A stretch of 64,000 nucleotides of DNA from assembly GCF_014203045.1 (NCBI RefSeq), contig NZ_JACHIF010000001.1, positions 744,001 through 808,000 on the forward strand, in the 5' to 3' direction. The position numbers were made by a program, and so were the translations under genes. The notes beneath the pieces were generated by a model that saw nothing but the letters and a program-made list of their open reading frames with translations, was not told the origin of the DNA and ran no database searches. This document shows, piece by piece, positions 18,872 through 25,752 of the stretch (the first letter of the stretch is position 1; every line of letters starts with the position of its first letter). This DNA comes from Prosthecobacter dejongeii (GTDB taxonomy: Bacteria > Verrucomicrobiota > Verrucomicrobiia > Verrucomicrobiales > Verrucomicrobiaceae).

Positions 18872-19462
18872 ATGCCTAAAAAAAGAGAAAAGCTGGATAT
18901 TAAATGCACGGACTTCAAGTGTGCTGAAGACGAACATTGCTTCAGTCCCAAGAAACCACCGAAAGAAAGACGCCACTCGCCCAGCATTTGCACGAATTGC
19001 GGAGCATCTCCAATTGAGTGGGACCTACTACATAAACGAGATATTAACAACATCAGTATACTGGTTAGTAGCCTGAAAAAGGAGCACATACGCGCATACT
19101 TTTGGAGGAATGACATATCGTGGGTATCAAAACGTCGCCCCCTCATGATAGGTCGCCAGCGCCTGGAAAAAAAAGTTCGTTTGCGGCTTAAAAAATCCAT
19201 AGGCTTAGGACATCACTTTCGTGAAGGACAACAAACTCCCTTGCTGCGAGACGATGATCCTATTCATTACGCACAACATGCAACAGCAACCTGTTGTAGG
19301 AAATGTGTCTTTTATTGGCATGGCATCCCCGAGGAACGGGATCTCCTGCAAGCTGAACTGGATTACCTTGAAAAGGTGATTTGGGCATATCTAAATGTTA
19401 AATTACCAGATCTGCTCGATGAAGAAAACCGGGTTCAATCTGAATTGGATTTGTCATTATGA
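18872..19462 (+). CDS. DUF4186-like zinc-binding protein
   Basis: 196-residue protein with two Cys/His-rich parts. The N-terminus has CTDFKCAEDEHC and ICTNCG, a likely zinc ribbon. The C-terminal half contains GQQTPLL, YAQHATATCCRKC and WHGIPEERDL, which I recognise as the signature of DUF4186 proteins (QTP...QHATATCCR.C...WHGIP). The function of that family is not established; members occur in phage-like and mobile contexts. It lies 16 bp after the XRE-ImmA gene and overlaps the radical SAM gene by four bases, so it is probably co-translated with it. It may bind nucleic acid or deliver substrate to the enzymes encoded downstream. Confidence 0.7.
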   Translation: MPKKREKLDIKCTDFKCAEDEHCFSPKKPPKERRHSPSICTNCGASPIEWDLLHKRDINNISILVSSLKKEHIRAYFWRNDISWVSKRRPLMIGRQRLEKKVRLRLKKSIGLGHHFREGQQTPLLRDDDPIHYAQHATATCCRKCVFYWHGIPEERDLLQAELDYLEKVIWAYLNVKLPDLLDEENRVQSELDLSL

Positions 19463-20466
19463 ATTTTAACACTATAGACACATTACAATACTCGTCTAAG
19501 TTAAGGGCCAAGGCAATACGTCTGGATACTAAGGAATTACTTGTGGCAAAGTTAAGCGGCACGAGTCAAGAAATAGATATTACCGATCCTACCAATTGTG
19601 GAGGAGTCGGACGAATCAGGCATTTTCGTCGTTGGACTGCTTTAGGTTGGCCTGAAAATTCTTTGCCTATTGATCCCGCCAATCATAAGCTTGGGATAGA
19701 TTCAGGAGATGTTGCCTTAGCTCAAGTCTTTCAGAACGCTGCATGTAACTGGCGATGCTGGTATTGCTATGTGCCGTTCGATCTGCTCAAAGCGGATGAG
19801 CAAAAAGGCCTTTGGTTGACTGCCGATGAATTAGTAGATAGATATCGGGCGCACGAGCATCCACCGGCTATTATAGACCTTTCTGGAGGACAACCGGACC
19901 TTACGCCTGAATGGATTCCTTGGACCATGGATGCTTTGGAAAAAGGTGGATTGTCAGAAAGAACATTCCTTTGGTCCGACGATAATTTGAGTACGGACTT
20001 TTTCTGGACAAAGCTTAGCACGTCTGAAATTGATCGAGTGGTATCTTACCGTAATTACGCTAAAGTTGGCTGTTTTAAAGGCTTCGATTCGTCGTCATTT
20101 TCTTTTAATACACGTGCTGCCCCTGCTTTATTTGATCAACAATTCTCTATCTTTAAAAAGATTGTTTCCCTCGGTATAGATGTCTATGGATATGCAACCT
20201 TCACGGCCCCTGACAATAAAGCAATTGATGCTAAAATGACTGAGTTCGTAGATCGATTACAGGCAATTTCTCCGCTGCTGCCATTAAGAGTCGTGCCCCT
20301 TTGTGTGTCAGCTTTTCGACCTGCTCAAGACGAAATGAGAATCAACGCGGTCCATCAAAAATCGATGGAAATTCAACAGGAAGCCATCAAATGCTGGAAT
20401 TTGGAGATCGAATCGCGATTTTCACTTCATCAACGAAATCTCCCAATTTATGAAGTGGCGATTTGA
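19459..20466 (+). CDS. Radical SAM enzyme
   Basis: 335-residue protein with the canonical [4Fe-4S] motif CxxxCxxC (Cys96-Asn-Trp-Arg-Cys100-Trp-Tyr-Cys103) and the SAM-binding GGQP motif in IDLSGGQPDLTPEW. Later strands (TFLWSDDN, YRNYAKVGCFKGFD, DVYGYATFTAP, LLPLRVVPL) fit the partial TIM barrel of the superfamily. No SPASM or B12 domain is visible and the length is near minimal. Substrate is unknown. It overlaps the DUF4186-like gene by 4 bp and the methyltransferase gene by 17 bp, which argues that the three products work as a unit, possibly installing or altering a group on a nucleotide or nucleic-acid base (inference). Confidence 0.85.
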   Translation: MNFNTIDTLQYSSKLRAKAIRLDTKELLVAKLSGTSQEIDITDPTNCGGVGRIRHFRRWTALGWPENSLPIDPANHKLGIDSGDVALAQVFQNAACNWRCWYCYVPFDLLKADEQKGLWLTADELVDRYRAHEHPPAIIDLSGGQPDLTPEWIPWTMDALEKGGLSERTFLWSDDNLSTDFFWTKLSTSEIDRVVSYRNYAKVGCFKGFDSSSFSFNTRAAPALFDQQFSIFKKIVSLGIDVYGYATFTAPDNKAIDAKMTEFVDRLQAISPLLPLRVVPLCVSAFRPAQDEMRINAVHQKSMEIQQEAIKCWNLEIESRFSLHQRNLPIYEVAI

Positions 20467-21712
20467 TAGTCAGCTCCTGTGTGAATCAGATCCAATATTC
20501 GTCCGTCGTCTAGATGAATGTGTTCGAAGTTTTTGGACTGGGGATCATGAAAATTGGGAATCTTTTCTCAGGAAACTTCCAGGATACTACCCACTAGATG
20601 TCTGGCAGTCTCTCTCTCGCTTGAATCTTGAGAGTGGCCTCCTGGGAATAGCCGGAGCAAGTGTTGCTAGGCAGATATTCCCGGAACCTTTCCCAAACTC
20701 TCCTGAGCACCCCCTTGACTATGAATGGAGGTTTACCCAAGAGAGTATTCGCGATATCCTTGATTTTCTAACTCGGGAGATTGGTGGTTCAAAACAGCCT
20801 TCCGTTGCTTGCCTTGGTTGCCCTAGCATTGTGGTGGCAGGTGACAAAATAAGGCCTTCGTGGAGCTGGTCATTGCTAGATCGTCGAGCCGATCTATTAA
20901 AATCTCAGATTAATTCTGCCAACCTCATGGCATGTGATCTTACTAAACCCATCCCCACGCATCCGCTGATGGATATTGCCGTGGTAGATCCGCCTTGGTA
21001 CAATCATCTAACAAAGCACTTCATGGTTAAGGCTCAATCTATAGTGAAACCTGGCGGGTTGATATTATTGAGTTTTCCGTTAGAAGGCACTCGATCCAGT
21101 GCTAGTAAAGAGTTGGCAGAACTGTTAAATTGGTGCAAGGAAGGCGGTTTAGAATTGAATCCAACGAATAAAATTAAACTACATTATAAAACTCCATTTT
21201 TTGAAAGCACTAGCCTCAAAGCCGCAGGATTTAGTGCACGTATTCCCGCCTGGCGGAGCGCCGAAGTACTTATATTCCGAAATCGAGTATCCGATAACTG
21301 TCGGCTTACTTATAATGATGATACGTCTCGACTATTCACTGCTGAATGGAATGAATTTATTATCCAAGGTATAAAGTTTTCAGTTAAAAACTCTGGGGAT
21401 AAAAAAGACGGTAAGCAAGGAGGTTCAGGGCGCGCGTTTCTTTCTCCTGTTTGGCGAGAGGCTATTCTTCCGTCTGTTAGTACAAATTTTCTAGGGCGGG
21501 CCAGGGCTAATTTAGTGACTTCAGGAAATCGTTTTTTCGAATGCAGCGACCCATATTTATTAGCAGAAATGTTGTTGGCGGGCCAGAATCGTGATGGCGG
21601 AATAAACATATCAACCAACGCTGGCGGTGAAAGAAACGCTCGTGAATTGAATTCAGTTCTACACAGCGAAATCAATGATCGGGCAACCTATTTGAAGGAA
21701 ATGTATGATTGA
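20450..21712 (+). CDS. SAM-dependent methyltransferase with DPPW motif
   Basis: 420-residue protein. A Rossmann-like methyltransferase core has a loop at VACLGCPSIVVAGD (about 123-136), where motif I is expected, and the catalytic-type motif VVDPPWYNH with Asp180-Pro-Pro-Trp183. It is followed by a strand-helix KPGGLILLSFP typical of class I enzymes. DPPW/DPPY motifs are characteristic of enzymes acting on exocyclic amino groups, such as adenine-N6 or cytosine-N4, in nucleic acid. The N-terminal 120 residues and the C-terminal 130 residues match nothing I know and could provide target recognition. It overlaps the radical SAM gene by 17 bp and the ASCH gene by 8 bp. Confidence 0.75.
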   Translation: MKWRFDSQLLCESDPIFVRRLDECVRSFWTGDHENWESFLRKLPGYYPLDVWQSLSRLNLESGLLGIAGASVARQIFPEPFPNSPEHPLDYEWRFTQESIRDILDFLTREIGGSKQPSVACLGCPSIVVAGDKIRPSWSWSLLDRRADLLKSQINSANLMACDLTKPIPTHPLMDIAVVDPPWYNHLTKHFMVKAQSIVKPGGLILLSFPLEGTRSSASKELAELLNWCKEGGLELNPTNKIKLHYKTPFFESTSLKAAGFSARIPAWRSAEVLIFRNRVSDNCRLTYNDDTSRLFTAEWNEFIIQGIKFSVKNSGDKKDGKQGGSGRAFLSPVWREAILPSVSTNFLGRARANLVTSGNRFFECSDPYLLAEMLLAGQNRDGGINISTNAGGERNARELNSVLHSEINDRATYLKEMYD

Positions 21713-22187
21713 AGGCCGGGATTCAGCTCTTAACAAACTAAAGGCTGCGCTTGCAGATGATAGGCAGTGGACGGATATTTTGGACTCGGTTGATGAACTC
21801 ATTAAAATTCACCTGGCAGTTTTTGTTGAACCCTATTTTACATTCATTTCAGAGGGGAAAAAGTCTATTGAGACCAGGTTTTCAAAGAATCGCATTGCTC
21901 CTTTTGAATGCATAGAGAAGGGCGATATCATTCTTTTGAAACGATCTGGCGCAGGAATAGCCGGTGTGTGTGTCGTCGATCAAGTTTGGTTTTATCATTT
22001 ATTGCCAGGTTCATTAGATCAAATCAAGGAGCAGTTTGGCAGGGGAATCTGTCCTTCGAACTCTGATTTTTGGGATGAGCGACAGAGTGCCTCATATTGT
22101 TCGCTAATATGGATCACATCATTCCGATCTTTCGAAGATATTCCATTCAAGAAATCAGATCGAAGGGGATGGGTAATATTGAAATGA
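21705..22187 (+). CDS. ASCH-domain (PUA-like) protein
   Basis: 160-residue protein whose residues about 36-125 match the ASCH fold: EPYFTFISEGKKSIETRFSK, GDIILLKRSG, GIAGVCVVDQVWFY. ASCH domains bind RNA or modified nucleosides, and one group (YqfB) hydrolyses N4-acetylcytidine. The conserved GKKxxExR segment, needed for ligand contact, is present. It overlaps the methyltransferase gene by 8 bp, and the kinase gene follows after 12 bp. In this operon it may recognise a modified base or RNA, or reverse the modification (inference). Confidence 0.8.
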   Translation: MIEGRDSALNKLKAALADDRQWTDILDSVDELIKIHLAVFVEPYFTFISEGKKSIETRFSKNRIAPFECIEKGDIILLKRSGAGIAGVCVVDQVWFYHLLPGSLDQIKEQFGRGICPSNSDFWDERQSASYCSLIWITSFRSFEDIPFKKSDRRGWVILK

Positions 22188-22199
22188 TGGAACAAGGCC

Positions 22200-22751
22200 A
22201 TGAAGTCACAAAATAATTTGGTCGTTTTTGCTGGTCACACTGGGTCAGGTAAAACCAGTATTTCCAAGCCGTTTGCCTTGTCGCAGGGCCTTAAATGGAC
22301 GAGCTTCGGGAACGTTGTTCGTTTTGAAGCTGCAAGACTTGGTATGTCTACCGAGGATAAACGAGTTCTTCAGACTATAGGTCAAAAAATGGTAGAAAAT
22401 GAACCAGAACACTTTTGCGATTTAGTCTTTGAGTCGTTGGGCGCAGATTCCAATAGTATCGGGGTTCTCGACGGTCTACGCCATAAGCTGATTCTCGATC
22501 TTTTGCTTGATCGCGTGGGTGACAAATATCTGAAGTTGGTCTATGTCGATGTTGATAATGTCATTAGACACCAGCGACTCTTTGACAGTCGTGGATGGCT
22601 TAAAGAACAGTGTGAAGAATACGACGCTGATGTCACCGAAATTGAATTAATTTCCTTTATTCGTCCTAATGCTGACGTGATTATCGATAATTCTGGTTCT
22701 TTAAGTGACTCCCTAGCGCAGGTTGATATATGGGCGCTAAGTTTTAAATAA
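22200..22751 (+). CDS. P-loop kinase of the nucleotide/dephospho-CoA kinase type
   Basis: 183-residue P-loop NTPase. Walker A is GHTGSGKTS (Gly12-Ser20). The segment WTSFGNVVRFEAARLGM resembles the lid-adjacent region of dNMP and dephospho-CoA kinases, and VLDGLRH is in the position of the DGxR motif of NMP-kinase-like proteins. A basic VIRHQRLFDSRG segment follows. The likely role is phosphorylation of a (modified) nucleoside monophosphate or related small molecule; the substrate is not evident. It is the last gene of the seven-gene operon; the next 470 bp hold no gene. Confidence 0.75.
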   Translation: MKSQNNLVVFAGHTGSGKTSISKPFALSQGLKWTSFGNVVRFEAARLGMSTEDKRVLQTIGQKMVENEPEHFCDLVFESLGADSNSIGVLDGLRHKLILDLLLDRVGDKYLKLVYVDVDNVIRHQRLFDSRGWLKEQCEEYDADVTEIELISFIRPNADVIIDNSGSLSDSLAQVDIWALSFK

Positions 22752-22927
22752 ATTGGTCCTCTTTGTGGGGTGGTCTGCCAACATGTTGGATGTGCTGCCC
22801 TTAATTGTCCGAAGTTAGTTGTCCAACTATCGAGGGGACCATTGAAGACAATTACCAGAGCTTGACCAGCCACGACTGAAGAACCAATGCGACAAAGTTT
22901 CTAGCCTGCGAATCGAATCTTAAAAAA

Positions 22928-22998
22928 CGAATAATTTTCATTGCTGGCGTGCTTTTCACTTATGGCCAACGGATCTGTACAAGAATTTCCACGACTTT
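22928..22998. repeat. Right copy of the direct repeat flanking the seven-gene operon
   Basis: Matches 16645-16715 in two blocks: AATAATTTTCATTGC (22930-22944; 14 of 15 bases) and the TGTACA...CCACGACT block (22976-22996; one inserted base). The minus strand reads SEKSWKFLYRS to a stop, homologous to the end of the left remnant. The remaining part of the gap 22752-23226 shows a weak stem near 22805-22843 but no T-run and no gene. Confidence 0.6.
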
Positions 22999-23226
22999 TC
23001 TGACTGAAAGACTGAAGGCACATAAATAACCGATCCATTTCTTGCCCCGCTCATGCTTTATCGCCTTGAGCTCATGAATGGCAAAAATGGTTGGATGCCG
23101 TCAGCATGGACGGATTGGTTCTCCATGCATTCTGAAAAGGAGTGTGCGATTCATCCAAATTATCCGAAAGACGAGGCAAACCTTTCACATCCTGCTTGAT
23201 CTTCCTTTTTTGGCGATGATCGTTTG

Positions 23227-23625
23227 ATGCATTTTCAAATGAAACGCCTCTGGCAAATTCTCGCACTCATCCTTCTGGCACTCATGGTGCCTGCGTCGAT
23301 GTGTTGTCTGGTGCCACAGGAGGTGGAGAAACAACATGCTGGGTGCTGTTCTCATGGCGATGAGGGCCATGACGTTCCCACAATGCCAGACATCTGCCCA
23401 AGCGGTACCATCGCCCAAAGTTTTCTTCCGGAAATGGTGGCAATGCCGGAAATGCAGATGGTGGAACTAATCTGTCTCATACAGGCTTTCGCATTGCTTG
23501 ATCTGATTGAACAGGCCGCTGCCCCGGTGTCAATGCCAACCACGGCACCGCCGGAGCTGAGAACGACTTGGGCATTTGTGAGCCGTGCTTCATTGCCTGC
23601 ACGCGCCCCTGCCGTTCTGGGGTGA
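23227..23625 (+). CDS. Small secreted Cys/His-rich protein preceding RND set A
   Basis: About 132 residues. The first hydrophobic segment (MKRLWQILALILLALMVPA) is a signal or anchor, followed by a short Cys/His-rich stretch (CCLVPQEVEKQHAGCCSHGDEGH) and a second hydrophobic segment (MVELICLIQAFALLDLIEQ). ATG 23239 gives the cleanest signal peptide; ATG 23227 is also possible. I recognise no family. Similar small exported proteins precede the other two TolC genes of this island (29873 and 43325). A periplasmic metal-binding or pump-accessory role is therefore inferred from position and Cys/His content. Confidence 0.6.
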   Translation: MHFQMKRLWQILALILLALMVPASMCCLVPQEVEKQHAGCCSHGDEGHDVPTMPDICPSGTIAQSFLPEMVAMPEMQMVELICLIQAFALLDLIEQAAAPVSMPTTAPPELRTTWAFVSRASLPARAPAVLG

Positions 23626-23763
23626 TTTGCCGTGCGCTACGTCCGCCTAAAAGGCGGTGACTGAGTGCGCCGGAAGTGATGCACCTCGTCCAAAGGGGGC
23701 ATCTTCGTGTCTCGTGACGAGGCCGTTTCATGCCTTTGCTTGCCCCTCCAACCTGTTCTTTTC

Positions 23764-25041
23764 ATGCGTTCCCTCTGTTACTTTGTCATTATCATGGCTT
23801 TGCCATCGCTCCCTGCGGCGGAGACCAAACCTGCCGCCAGTTCTATTTCAGAACTTGTTTCCCGCACACTGACGGCCAATCCGGAGATTCGCTTCTATGA
23901 GGCGGAGATTGCCTCGGCGAAGGCCACACGCACTACGGCAGGCAGGCTTTCAAATCCTGAACTGAGCCTCGAAATCGGGCAGAACCGCGTCTCATCGGCA
24001 GACAGTCGCTCAAATGGCCTGGCCTTCTCAGCCGCTCTGGCGCAGCCCATCGAATGGCCAGGAAGACTGGGGCTGCGCAAGGCCATTGCGAATCGTGACA
24101 TTACCCTTGCTGAGCTTGGTTTGGAACGCTTTCGCTTTCATCTCGCCTCCCGAGTGCGGGTGCTGGCCTACACGCTCGCAGCACAGCAGGAAATATCTGC
24201 TGCGGCCAGCGAGGTCGCTTCACGTTATGCGGCGTTGCGTGAGGTCATGGTGCAGCGAGAGCCCGCAGGTATTGCCCCCCAATTGGAGATAGTGACCATT
24301 GAGGCGGCGGCACTGGTAGCGGAGTCGCGGGCAGCGACAGCCGCTGTAGCAGTGCAAAAGATACTCTTGGAACTGAACCAGCTCATGGGCCGCCGTGCCG
24401 ACACGCCTCTCGTGGTTAAGCGATCCGGGTTTGACATGAAGACCCCACCCTCCCTTGACTCATTGCTGGGCACAGCCATGCAGAACCATTACGATCTGCG
24501 TATCCGGCGCACGGAGCTTGAGCAGCAGGGGTTCAAGGTCGAACTCGCCAAAAACGAACGTTATCCCTCTTTCACCGTCGGTCCCTACGTTGAAGTTCAG
24601 AACACGAAAAGCCAGGAGGATCAAACTGTCGGCGGACTCGGCATTTCCTTTCCGCTGCCATTCTGGAAGTCTGGCAAAGCCGAAGTCGCCTCGGCGGAGG
24701 CGCGGCTGTCACAAGCCCAGGCTACATTAAACGCTGCCCAACGGGAGGTCGAAAGACTGGTCACCGAGTCCATGTTGCTGTTCAAAACCCAGCAGTCACG
24801 CGTGCTGCTGTGGAAAGGAGATGCCATCACGAGATTCAGTGAAGCGGCAGCGCTGGCGGATCGCCATTACCGTCTTGGCGCAGTCCCCACAGCGACCTTT
24901 GTCGAACTCCAGGACAAGTATCTCGAAGCGGTCGAGTCCATCAGCGAGGCGCAGTCCCAGGCGCTCGAAGCCGGGCTCATGCTGGAAGAACTCACTGGCG
25001 CGATTGGCTCTCTCATCACCCTCAGCGCACCGAAGCCTTGA
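23764..25041 (+). CDS. TolC-family outer membrane efflux protein, set A
   Basis: Outer membrane channel of a heavy-metal RND pump. The ATG at 23764 gives a signal peptide (MRSLCYFVIIMALPSLPAAE); an upstream in-frame GTG at 23707 would add a non-hydrophobic stretch. About 425 residues, with two OEP repeats: NPELSLEIGQNRV... and the long coiled-coil helices AKATRTTAGRLSNPE / AEARLSQAQATLNAAQREVERLV, plus the typical GLGISFPLPFWKSGKAEVASAEA segment at the second repeat. It is followed after 12 bp by the adaptor and then the RND gene. Confidence 0.88.
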   Translation: MRSLCYFVIIMALPSLPAAETKPAASSISELVSRTLTANPEIRFYEAEIASAKATRTTAGRLSNPELSLEIGQNRVSSADSRSNGLAFSAALAQPIEWPGRLGLRKAIANRDITLAELGLERFRFHLASRVRVLAYTLAAQQEISAAASEVASRYAALREVMVQREPAGIAPQLEIVTIEAAALVAESRAATAAVAVQKILLELNQLMGRRADTPLVVKRSGFDMKTPPSLDSLLGTAMQNHYDLRIRRTELEQQGFKVELAKNERYPSFTVGPYVEVQNTKSQEDQTVGGLGISFPLPFWKSGKAEVASAEARLSQAQATLNAAQREVERLVTESMLLFKTQQSRVLLWKGDAITRFSEAAALADRHYRLGAVPTATFVELQDKYLEAVESISEAQSQALEAGLMLEELTGAIGSLITLSAPKP

Positions 25042-25053
25042 CCTGTACCCACC

Positions 25054-25746
25054 ATGAAACTTTTATTTTCCATTCTTTGCCTTCCCATAGCCGCAGCACT
25101 CAACAGTTGCAGTCAATCCAACGCCAGTCCAACTCACACAGCTGCACCGGAAAACGGCGCGCAGTTTAGAGAGGGCAAAGGTGTTTCCCTCACCACGCTC
25201 ATGATGGAATCCATCGGCCTGCAAACGGCTGAGGTTCAGGAGGAAAAAATTGCACCATCCTTCACCGTTAATTTGCAGTCTATACAGCGGGGAAGTGAAG
25301 CCAGCGGCTGGCTTACCGAAGCCCAGGCCCAGCAGGTGAAGCCCGGCATGGATGTGGAAATCAGCTCCACCATAGGCAGCGTGCTCCGCATCGAGAAGGC
25401 CCCTTATCTGACCCTCGGTGACTATGAAGTGACGGTGCAAACAGCCGCACCTGTTGAAGCAGGTGCCGCTCTCACTGCGACCTTCCGCTTTCCTGCGAGC
25501 GATGCCGTCACTGCGATTCCAAAAGCCGCACTGCTCACGACCGCCGAAGGCACGTTTGTCTATGCTAAGAACGACGAGTTTTACCTGCGTACTCCAGTTA
25601 AAGTTGGATCAGCAAGCGGCGAACATGTGGAGATCACCGATGGCCTCTACACTGGGGATGAGATCGTCACCACACCTGTGATGTCGCTCTGGCTTGCCGA
25701 ACTGCAAATCCTACGCGGCGGCAAGGCCTGCAACTGCGGCCACTAG
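25054..25746 (+). CDS. Short RND periplasmic adaptor lipoprotein, set A
   Basis: 230 residues, much shorter than usual adaptors of 370-450. The N-terminus is a lipoprotein signal with lipobox LNSC. The recognisable part is the beta-barrel and membrane-proximal region: GWLTEAQAQQVKPGMDVEIS, AALTATFRFPA, AIPKAALLTTAEGTFVYAKND, VKVGSASGEHVEITDGLYTGDEIVTTPV. The alpha-hairpin and lipoyl parts that contact TolC seem absent. The C-terminus ends CNCGH, a possible metal ligand. It lies 6 bp ahead of the RND pump gene. Confidence 0.75.
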   Translation: MKLLFSILCLPIAAALNSCSQSNASPTHTAAPENGAQFREGKGVSLTTLMMESIGLQTAEVQEEKIAPSFTVNLQSIQRGSEASGWLTEAQAQQVKPGMDVEISSTIGSVLRIEKAPYLTLGDYEVTVQTAAPVEAGAALTATFRFPASDAVTAIPKAALLTTAEGTFVYAKNDEFYLRTPVKVGSASGEHVEITDGLYTGDEIVTTPVMSLWLAELQILRGGKACNCGH

Positions 25747-25752
25747 CATACC

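Noticed and set aside
16994-22751. Classical restriction-modification system
   Set aside because: A DPPW methyltransferase is present, but no endonuclease or specificity gene is; the radical SAM, ASCH and kinase genes do not fit.
22805-22843. Imperfect stem after the kinase gene as terminator
   Set aside because: Several mismatches and no T-run on either side.
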